Shown one piece after another: positions 27,644-35,700 of a stretch of 60,678 bases of DNA. The stretch lies in the NCBI RefSeq assembly GCF_039962115.1, contig NZ_JAMPKJ010000037.1, forward strand, positions 1 to 60,678, written 5' to 3'. A program made the translations under genes and the position numbers. The notes under the pieces were generated by a model. It ran no database searches and was not told the origin of the DNA. It saw nothing but the letters and a program-made list of their open reading frames with translations. Within the stretch, counting starts at the first letter, position 1, and each line of letters starts with the position of its first letter. Origin of the DNA: Funiculus sociatus GB2-C1. Lineage in GTDB: Bacteria > Cyanobacteriota > Cyanobacteriia > Cyanobacteriales > FACHB-T130.

Positions 27644-29788
27644 ATGCAGCCCAAAGATAAAGTTAATGTCCTTTTAGTGGACGATCATCCAGAAAATCTG
27701 TTGGCTTTAGAGGCAATACTGGGCAGCCTCGGTCAAAATTTGGTAAGAGCCACATCGGGCGAACAAGCCTTGAGGTGTCTGCTAAATCAAGATTTTGCTG
27801 TGATTTTGCTTGATGTCCAGATGCCAGGAATGGATGGATTTGAGACAGCGACGTTGATTAGACAACGCCCATCGTCGCGCTACACCCCCATTATTTTCCT
27901 GACAGCATTCAGCACCAGCGACAATTTTGTGTTTAAAGGTTATTCACTGGGTGCGGTGGACTACCTGCTGAAGCCTCTAGAGCCGGAAATATTATTATCC
28001 AAGGTGGCGGTGTTTGTTGACCTGTTCAAAAAGACAGAGGAGGTAAAACGACAAGCTACACAACTTGCAGCCGTCAATGCAAACCTGAGACAAAGTGAAG
28101 AGCAATTTCGTTCTTTGAGTGCTTGCTCACCTGTTGGTATTTTCTTAACAGATATCGAAGGTAACTGTACCTACACCAACCCACGCTACCAAGCTATTTA
28201 TGGCATCACCCTTGAAGAGAGTTTAGGAGAAGGTTGGGCTACCGCAATTCATCCCGATGACCGCGAGGTGGTCTTTAGCAGTTGGTATGCCTGCGCCAAT
28301 GAAGGCAGGGAATACTCGAACGAGTTTCGCGTACAAACGCCTCATGACGGCATAGTGCGTTGGGTTAATGCCCGCTCATCCCCAATGCTCTCCGCTCAAG
28401 GCGAACTTATCGGTTATGTTGGCACAGTAGAAGACATCACCGAGCGCAAAGCCGCAGAAGAAGCACGCGCTCAAATTATTCGCGAACAGGTGGCACGACA
28501 GGAAGCAGAGGCGGCAAACCGGGTAAAAGACGAGTTCTTAGCAACCCTTTCCCACGAACTCCGCACCCCCCTGAACTCAATGCTGGGCTGGACGCAACTG
28601 CTCCGGAGTCGGAAATTTGATGAAAAGACTACGGCTCGTGCTTTGGAAACGATTGAGCGCAACGCGAAGTTGCAGGCGCAACTCATCGAGGATATTTTGG
28701 ATGTCTCGCGGATTATTCGAGGCAAACTGAATCTCAATATTTGCCAAATCAACCTGATACCAATTATTGAGGCGGCGATAGATACGTTGCGTCTGGCAGC
28801 TGTTGATAAGGAGATTCAACTAGATTTTGAAATGGATTGCTCTTTAAAGGAGGGGGACAATTTATCGAGAACACCCCTGATTGTCTCCGGCGATCCCAGC
28901 CGCTTGCAGCAAGTTGTCTGGAATCTTCTCTCAAATGCGATTAAGTTCACACCTGCGGGAGGACGTGTCGAAGTTCAACTGTCAGTCGTCAGGAAATTGT
29001 CAAGTTGGAATGTGGAAACGCCAACAGACAGCTATGCCCAAATCAAAGTAAGCGACACCGGCGTTGGCATTAGCGCAGACTTTCTGCCGTATATTTTCGA
29101 TCGCTTCCGTCAGGCTGATAGCACAACAACAAGGCGATATGGCGGTCTGGGGCTTGGGTTGGCGATTGTCCGTCACTTGGTGGAACTGCAAGGCGGTACT
29201 GTCTTTGCCCAGAGTGAAGGAGAGGATCAGGGGGCGACGTTTATTGTAAATCTGCCACTCCCTGGAAGCAGGGAAGTTGTTTCGGAAGATAAGGGAGACT
29301 TGGGACAGGAAGTTACCTTGTCCCCTACCCCTCATTCCGAGCATCCGATAACCCCATCGTCCCATCACTCCCTCACAGGGTTGCAGGTACTGGTGGTGGA
29401 TGACGATACTGATACTCGCGATTTTCTGACTACAGTGCTAGAAGAATATCAGGTGCAAGTGACGGCTGTGGCATCGGTGCAGGAGGCACTCCAGGCACTT
29501 GAACATTTGAAACCAGATGTACTGGTGAGCGATATTGGGATGCCGATGGAGGACGGTTATGGGTTGATCCGCAAAGTCAGATCCTTGGAGGCAGAGCATG
29601 GGGAGACGATTCCAGCGATCGCTCTGTCTGGGTATGCTAAGGGTGAAGAGCGATCGCGATCGCTAGAAGCTGGCTTTCAGACGCATCTACCTAAACCAGT
29701 GCAGCCAGCTGAATTAATCGCAATGGTTGCCCAACTTGCCCAAAGAGAAAATATCTCGGATTTGGAGCGTTCGGAGACTAATACTTAA
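27644..29788 (+). CDS. Hybrid histidine kinase REC-PAS-HisKA-HATPase-REC
   Basis: A 714-residue cytoplasmic kinase. The N-terminal receiver has D57 in ILLDVQMPGMDG. A PAS/PAC domain (about residues 150-275; FRSLSACSPVGIFLTD, then FRVQTPHDGIVRWVNARSS) leads through a coiled coil into HisKA, with H304 in [16 protein letters not shown]. HATPase_c (about 405-540) has DTGVGI and GGLGLGLAI. The C-terminal receiver has D630 in VSDIGMPMEDGYG. Such sandwich kinases often end CheR/CheB-linked modules in cyanobacteria. It lies 197 bases downstream of cheB on the same strand and probably belongs to the same signalling unit. Confidence 0.9.
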   Translation: MQPKDKVNVLLVDDHPENLLALEAILGSLGQNLVRATSGEQALRCLLNQDFAVILLDVQMPGMDGFETATLIRQRPSSRYTPIIFLTAFSTSDNFVFKGYSLGAVDYLLKPLEPEILLSKVAVFVDLFKKTEEVKRQATQLAAVNANLRQSEEQFRSLSACSPVGIFLTDIEGNCTYTNPRYQAIYGITLEESLGEGWATAIHPDDREVVFSSWYACANEGREYSNEFRVQTPHDGIVRWVNARSSPMLSAQGELIGYVGTVEDITERKAAEEARAQIIREQVARQEAEAANRVKDEFLATLSHELRTPLNSMLGWTQLLRSRKFDEKTTARALETIERNAKLQAQLIEDILDVSRIIRGKLNLNICQINLIPIIEAAIDTLRLAAVDKEIQLDFEMDCSLKEGDNLSRTPLIVSGDPSRLQQVVWNLLSNAIKFTPAGGRVEVQLSVVRKLSSWNVETPTDSYAQIKVSDTGVGISADFLPYIFDRFRQADSTTTRRYGGLGLGLAIVRHLVELQGGTVFAQSEGEDQGATFIVNLPLPGSREVVSEDKGDLGQEVTLSPTPHSEHPITPSSHHSLTGLQVLVVDDDTDTRDFLTTVLEEYQVQVTAVASVQEALQALEHLKPDVLVSDIGMPMEDGYGLIRKVRSLEAEHGETIPAIALSGYAKGEERSRSLEAGFQTHLPKPVQPAELIAMVAQLAQRENISDLERSETNT

Positions 29789-29800
29789 TTAGGTTTTTTG

Positions 29801-29903
29801 CTAATAGCTAATGGCTTTTAATAATTAGCCATTAGCTTTTAACAATTAGCCATTAGCCATTAGCCATTAGCCATTAGCCATTAGCTATTAGCTATTAGCT
29901 AAT
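29801..29903. repeat. Heptanucleotide tandem repeat (TTAGCCA/TTAGCTA)
   Basis: About 100 bases built of 7-base units TTAGCCA, changing to TTAGCTA towards the right, with an inverted left part (CTAATGGC ... GCCATTAG). It fits the short tandemly repeated repetitive (STRR) class known from filamentous cyanobacteria. It lies between two convergent genes. The unit count may vary between strains. Confidence 0.8.
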
Positions 29904-29910
29904 TGCCTTT

Positions 29911-30735
29911 TTAAAACCTTCCGCTTCTGTTGAAATAAACCCGCTCTAGTTCATTCAAGTCTCGGCGCAACATTGCCCAGTCGCTTTCCGCCTGACCGCC
30001 CAAACGTCGGCGCTGCATGAAAGTATTTATTTGATATGCGCTAGTTAGCACTTGCTGGACATCAGAGGTAGCAGCTTGACGATCGTTGTAGCGATCGCGC
30101 AGCCGATTTGTCGCACTTTCAAAATTTTTGGCATACTGGTTAATTTGGTCTTCGCGGTTGGAACCATCCAGACGAGTGCGGTCTAGTGCTTGGTCGAGGC
30201 TACTGCGAAACCGATTGGCGTTTCTTTCTATGTTGTTTACCAGTTGCTGCACTTGCCCATTGTAGGATCGACGATCGCCTCCTGGTGTGGTCGTTCCTGG
30301 GGCGATGCGATCTAGTTGCGCCAAGTCTCGACGCAGGCTCGCCCACTCGCGTTCAGCTTCACCTCCCAAACGTCTGCGCTGCATAAATTCATCTATTCTA
30401 GCTGCCCTATTTAGCACTTCCCGAACATCACTGGAAGCAACTTGTCGTCTGTTGTAGCGATCGCGCAGCCGATTTGTCGCTTCTTCAAAATTTCTGATGT
30501 ACTCGTTGATGTTATCTTCTCTGCTGGAACCATCCATACGGCTGCGATCTAGCGCTTGGTCGATGAGATTGCGAAAACTATCTGTTCTCGTTTCTATCCG
30601 CTCTAAAAGTTGCTCAATTTGCCCGTAGTAGCGGCGATCCAGGCTTTGCGCCTGTACCTGTTGGGGAATTATAGTAGGGCTGGCAACGGCAACGAGGAGC
30701 GCTGTTAAAAGAACTGGTTTGAATCTGTTGAGCAT
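29911..30735 (-). CDS. Secreted helical protein with two ~115-residue repeats
   Basis: A 274-residue protein of unrecognised function. A signal peptide (basic MLNRFK, hydrophobic VLLTALLVAVASPTII, likely cut near VQAQS at about 29-31) is followed by two similar helical repeats at about residues 34-145 and 157-268. Each contains YxGQ(I/V)xQL, QALDR(S/T)R(M/L)DGS(S/N)RED, ATNRLRDRYN and FMQRRRLGG-AE. It is rich in Arg, Asp, Asn and Gln, so probably a soluble periplasmic or envelope protein. The start at 30735 is supported by GAGG and AAAGAG upstream. It stands alone between an STRR and a decayed gene. Confidence 0.8.
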   Translation of the reverse strand: MLNRFKPVLLTALLVAVASPTIIPQQVQAQSLDRRYYGQIEQLLERIETRTDSFRNLIDQALDRSRMDGSSREDNINEYIRNFEEATNRLRDRYNRRQVASSDVREVLNRAARIDEFMQRRRLGGEAEREWASLRRDLAQLDRIAPGTTTPGGDRRSYNGQVQQLVNNIERNANRFRSSLDQALDRTRLDGSNREDQINQYAKNFESATNRLRDRYNDRQAATSDVQQVLTSAYQINTFMQRRRLGGQAESDWAMLRRDLNELERVYFNRSGRF

Positions 30736-30768
30736 TTCTCTTTACCTCGAAGTTTAAAATTTGCTGCT

Positions 30769-31103
30769 TTACTTTTCAAAGAGCCTAATAAAAGCAAAAC
30801 TTTCCCCTAAGGGGATACCTACGAAAGGAGATTTACTCACATCAGTTCGCCATGCCTTCTCTCCTGTTGGAGGTACTGTACCCGTTAGCGCTTTAATTTT
30901 TGCTTCCGATTGGCGCTGCTGTTGGAGAATTCCTTTTGCTTGCAGTTCTGCCAAATTCTGAGACGCTTTTGTAGAGCAGTATGTTCCTTCAGATAGATAG
31001 AGGATCGCCCAATTCCTTTAATCTAATACTCGCCATTCCCCAGGCAAATCCGGCAAAAAATCACGACAAATTTGTGCTGGTGTAAAACTTGGGCGCTTTC
31101 GGT
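30769..31103 (-). pseudogene. Decayed gene fragment of unknown family
   Basis: On the minus strand one frame carries protein-like text on both sides of a single TAA stop (near 31018-31020): PSFTPAQICRDFLPDLPGEW before it, then AILYLSEGTYCSTKASQNLA and EKAWRTDVSKSPFVGIPLGE to a stop at 30769. The even composition and absence of a sensible start after the stop suggest one gene that has lost its 5' part and gained a stop. I do not recognise the family. The next gene upstream on the same strand ends at 31104. Confidence 0.45.
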
Positions 31104-31586
31104 TCAAGCGATGCCTTCAGGAAGGTACTCGGCTGGAATTGGGCGATCGCTGCGCTCCTCGTCCCATAATAGGGAGATAACCAACCAGCGATCGCCATTT
31201 TTGAGCAGTTGAATACTATTGATGCCACGCGCCAGGGGTGTCGGATCGTCTGCCTTGTAGCGGGCATCAAATGTGCTAAAAACATGGGCAATATTTCCAA
31301 ACAATTCCAGACGACGGGAAATTTCTACTTCGTAAAATCCCCGCAACTTTCCTGTTTGAATTTGTTCAGCCATTCGGGAAATAAAAGTTTCAACCGACAT
31401 TGCCTCGACGCTATTTATCTTCACATGAATCATTTGTCCAGCTGGAGCAAATAGCGATCGCAGGAGGTTCCAGTTTGGTTCTCCCTCAACAAAAGAAATT
31501 GCCGCATACAACTCTTTGACAGTTGCATCAATTGCCGCTACATCAGTGAGAGTAGCTAGGGGAATAGGCGGCTGTGCTTCATTCAT
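31104..31586 (-). CDS. SnoaL/NTF2-like protein
   Basis: A protein of about 161 residues with the NTF2-like cone fold, judged from the order AAIDATVKELYAAISFVEGE, WNLLRSLFAPAGQMIHV and the C-terminal GINSIQLLKNGDRWLVISLL. The family includes small-ligand-binding enzymes and binding proteins; no active-site assignment is possible. I place the start at ATG 31586 (MNEAQPPIPL), which has AAGG eight bases upstream. The frame stays open to 31682, but that part has no ribosome site and an unrelated composition. Confidence 0.75.
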   Translation of the reverse strand: MNEAQPPIPLATLTDVAAIDATVKELYAAISFVEGEPNWNLLRSLFAPAGQMIHVKINSVEAMSVETFISRMAEQIQTGKLRGFYEVEISRRLELFGNIAHVFSTFDARYKADDPTPLARGINSIQLLKNGDRWLVISLLWDEERSDRPIPAEYLPEGIA

Positions 31587-31702
31587 ATCTTTTACCTTGT
31601 GCATATTTGTCTTAATTTTACTCAGGGTGCAGTATCTCTCAATACAAATTTCTGATTGCAACTTTGATTTACTAAAATTCAAAGTTATTTGATTCGTTTA
31701 TG

Positions 31703-31728
31703 TAGGGGTGTACAGCCGTGCGCCCCTA
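31703..31728. repeat. Small palindrome TAGGGG...CCCCTA
   Basis: TAGGGGTGTACAG (31703-31715) opposes CGTGCGCCCCTA (31717-31728). Nearly all positions pair if G-U pairs are allowed. Similar TAGGGGCG(C/T)AC hairpins are common between cyanobacterial genes. It lies between two divergent genes. Confidence 0.55.
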
Positions 31729-31852
31729 TATCTGTATGCAGAACAATGCTAAATGTAATTTATGCAATTTCAAACATCAGGACGGGAATACTGATAATAC
31801 CCAGGTGACAACCTGAGAATTAGAACAATATATCAACTGCTAAAATTTGAAA

Positions 31853-32563
31853 ATGAAATCTAAACCGCCACTTATTGGAATCACGACCGCCGGACAGTTG
31901 GGAACGAGTCTGTTCTGCGTGCGGGGCGAATATGTAGACGCAGTGAGACTAGCAGGTGGCTTACCCATCTTATTACCGCCGGGAGAACCTGATCCAGGTG
32001 CCATTTTAGAACGAGTGGATGGTTTAATTTTATCTGGCGGGGGTGATATTGAGCCGACCCTTTACAATGGTTCATCGCATCCGACAGTTTATAACGTAGA
32101 TCAGCAACGCGATCGCTTTGAGTTAGCTTTAGCAAAATTGGTGCTGGCTACAGATATCCCAGTTTTGGGTATTTGTCGCGGTTTAGAAGTGCTGGTGGTA
32201 GCAACTGGCGGTAATTTGGTGCCACATTTGCCAGATGAATTTGGAGAAGCGATCGCGCACCGTTCTCATCAGTCTCGCCATTCTGAGCATACTGTAAAAA
32301 TTTGCCCAAAAAGTCGCCTCGCATCTACAATTGGCATCACAGAGGCACATATAGTATCTTGGCATCATCAAGCTGTGCGAACAGTTCCGGCGGGGTGGCG
32401 CGTCACGGCAAAAGCTGGTGATGGTGTTATTGAAGCATTAGAGCATGAAACGCATCCTTGGGCGATCGCTCTCCAATGGCATCCAGAAATGGCACCCCAC
32501 GATCCGCATCAGCAACGCATCTTCCAGTCGCTAGTCGAAGCGGCACGCGATCGCATGATCTAA
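31853..32563 (+). CDS. Gamma-glutamyl-gamma-aminobutyrate hydrolase-like (peptidase C26)
   Basis: A 236-residue class I glutamine amidotransferase-like hydrolase of the PuuD/C26 family. The nucleophile is C108 in VLGICRGLEVL. The catalytic His and Glu are in ALQWHPEM near residue 208. LILSGGGDIEPTLY (about residue 60) and VSWHHQAV (about 170) are family features. Such enzymes split gamma-glutamyl amides in polyamine or folate polyglutamate breakdown; the substrate here is uncertain. I take ATG 31853 (MKSKPPLIGITT). A TTG two codons upstream is possible. No polyamine genes are nearby. Confidence 0.85.
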   Translation: MKSKPPLIGITTAGQLGTSLFCVRGEYVDAVRLAGGLPILLPPGEPDPGAILERVDGLILSGGGDIEPTLYNGSSHPTVYNVDQQRDRFELALAKLVLATDIPVLGICRGLEVLVVATGGNLVPHLPDEFGEAIAHRSHQSRHSEHTVKICPKSRLASTIGITEAHIVSWHHQAVRTVPAGWRVTAKAGDGVIEALEHETHPWAIALQWHPEMAPHDPHQQRIFQSLVEAARDRMI

Positions 32564-32703
32564 TTTTAAAGAAGTAGAAGATGCGATCGCCTGAAGGATA
32601 TCTAGTTGCAGTTCGCTACAGATAAAAGTTTTGATTGGAGCTTCTTCAGACAGCAGTCAAATGGACAAGATTTGACAGTAAGGTGGCGAGCGTTTTGCCC
32701 GAT

Positions 32704-35700
32704 TTAGACTGATGATACTAATTCGACGACCATCGCCACTACGACCTCTGGCTCAATGGGTTTTGCAACGTGACGTTGAAAGCCTGCCGCCTCCGCTTGC
32801 TGTCGATCGACTTCTCCGGCATAGGCAGTCAGAGCGATCGCAGGAATTTGTTTCCCCTCCGGAAGTGTGCGAATTTGACGCATCAGCATATAGCCATCCA
32901 TCACTGGCATTCCAATATCGCTGACGATGATGTTAGGAACGGATTGGGAGAAAGCCCTTAGTGCGTCAATTCCAGAAGCAACGGTGGTAACGATCGCACC
33001 AGCTTGTTCTAAAACAAAAGCCACAAACTCTCGTGAGTCCGTTTCGTCATCGACGACTAAGATGTGAATACCGCTCAAATCACTATCTCTAACGGGTGAT
33101 GGATCTAAGGTTGGTGATTCAATTAACTGAGGTGCCAAGGGAATTTGAACTGTGAATGTCGCACCTAGCCCAATACCTGGACTGTCTACTGTAACCGTAC
33201 CGCCGTGCATCTCGACAACTTGCCGTGCGATCGCCAGTCCCAATCCCAAACCCCCAAATTTACGAGTTGTGGCTCCATCCTCTTGCCGAAAATGCTCAAA
33301 CACATAAGGCAGAAAGTCAGGATTGATGCCTTTTCCAGTATCGGTGACTTGAATCTGGGCATGAGTTTCAGTTTGGGTTAACTTAACGGTAATTTGCCCG
33401 CCTTGAGGGGTGAATTTTACCGCATTGGATAAAAGATTCCAGATTACTTGCTGCAAACGCCCGGCATCGCCAATTACCATTCCCTGAGAGGGTGAAAAGG
33501 TGGTTTGAATTTGCAGTAACTTGGCTTCGGCGGCTAGTCGAACGGTTTCTAACGCGGCCGAGATCACCATATTCAAGTCAACAGACATCGCATTCAAACT
33601 CAGTTTGCCGCTCAGAATGCGGGAGATGTCGAGCAGGTCATCAATCAGTTGTGCCTGGAGTCGGGCGTTGCGTTCGATCGTGGCAAGGGCGGTAGCCGTT
33701 TTTGTAGCGTCCAGATTCCCTCGCTGTAACAAGCTCGACCAGCCGAGAATCGGATTGAGCGGCGATCGCAACTCATGAGACAGCACTGCCAGAAACTCGT
33801 CTTTAATGCGGTTGGCACGTTCGGCGGCTTCTCGTGCAGTTTGTTCGCGTTGCAGGAGTTGTTCGCGTTCAGCTTCGATGCGCTTGCGATCGCTAATATC
33901 TTTGAACACGATGGCAACTTTTCGGGCTTCTGGCTGCCCGGTGCGGCAAGCATAAACGTCAAACCAACGGTTCATTACTTCGGAGCCATTTTCAAAGCGA
34001 ACGGATTTACCCGTCAGAGCGACTTGTCCGTAAATCTTAATCCAGTGGTCTTCAATATCTGGAACTAACTGACGCATCGTTTTACCAACGGCTTGTTGAA
34101 GTGCTGTTTGTTGCTCGAAGACAGGATTGATTTCTAAGAAGCGGTAGTCAATCGGCGTGTCATTGGCATCAAACAGCACTTCAATGATGCAAAAGCCTTC
34201 ATCGATCGACTCAAACAGCGTTCGATAGCGTTCCTCCGATTGCCGCAGGGCTGCTTCCGCTTGAATTTGATCGGTGACATTCTTAAAATAAACGGTGATT
34301 CCCTGTGCGGCAGGGTAGCTGCGGACTTCGTACCAACGATCGTGGTCGGGATAAAACGCCGTCAGTGAGGCAGGCACGCGATCGCGCATTGCGCTCCAAT
34401 AGATCGGCTCAAACTCGTTGCCAATCAGCCCTGGGTATTCTTCCCATAAATTCTTGCCAATCAAATCACCCGGAATGCGATCGACCAGTTTTTCGGCAAA
34501 TTGATTGACGTAGGTGAACCGCCAGTTCTCATCCAGGGCAAAGAATGCTTCACCAATGCTCTCTAGAATATTCCGGCTTTGCTCCTCGGTTTCACGCAAG
34601 GCTGCTTCCGCCCGTTTGCGATCGGTGATATCCATCACTATTCCTAACAACCGAGTCGGCGTACCACTGGAGTCACAATAAACGCTGCTGCGTACCCAAA
34701 TCCAATACACGCTTTGATCGGCGTGGATGATTCGACATTCAAAGTTCCAGTTGGTATTGGCTGAAAGGGTTTCTTGAAACTTCTCATTCACAGAGGCGCG
34801 ATCGTCGGGATGAACGTGGGTTAAGAAAATGTCGTAGCTCCATTCCGGCAGCAGCGACTCATAGCCAAAGATTTGATCGTGTCTGAGCGATCGATGAGCA
34901 GTGTAAGGCTGCGTCGTGAGATCGAGATCCCAATCGCCAATTTGGGAGGCATCTAACATAAATCGCAGCCGCGCCTCACTCTCGCGCAGTGTCGCCTCAG
35001 CCTGCTTACGATCGGTGATGTCAACGGCAGCGCCGTAAACCACTTGTTCTTCTGGGTACGACTGGGCGTTCCAGAGCAACCAGCGATAGGAGCCGTCTTT
35101 GTGTCGATAACGGTTTTCAAACGTAAAGGTTTCGTTGCCGGAGAACAGACTGTCGGCTTCTGAAACCGAGGCGCTGAGGTCTTCTGGGTGGACAAACTCA
35201 GCCCAGGGGCGGGATGTCATTTCGTCCGATGTCCAGCCGAGGATTCGTTCAAAGGTTGGGCTGACCCAGTGGAAATAGCCGTTTATGCCCGTAATCACTT
35301 GCAAATCTGAACCGAGGGCAAGAAAACGTTCTCGTTCCTGCTCAACTTTTTTGCGATCGTTGATATCCCGAAAGAAGACAGACAATCCAGTCGGTGAAGG
35401 ATAAGCGTGAACCTCTACCCACAAATCAAACGGAGGATAATATTCCTCAAATTCCACCGCCACCTGCTCGCTCAACGCTCTGCGATACTGGAATTCAAAC
35501 TGATTGCCGATCGTGGCTGGGAAGGCTTCCCACATCGTTTTGCCCAGCAGTGCTTCTAAGGGAGTTCGTGACACTCGTTGTGCGGCAACGTTTGCGTAGG
35601 TAAAGCGAAAGTCGAGATCCAATGCCATAAACGCATCAGTCACGCGCTCCAGAAGGGTTCGCTCTCGCACAGTTGCTTCCTGTCGTAGGCGTGCCAGCTT

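Noticed and set aside
29801-29903. Possible CRISPR array
   Set aside because: The units are 7 bases with no spacers; it is a simple tandem repeat.
30761-30961. Plus-strand open frame of 66 codons
   Set aside because: It is opposite the protein-like minus-strand relic, which has better composition.
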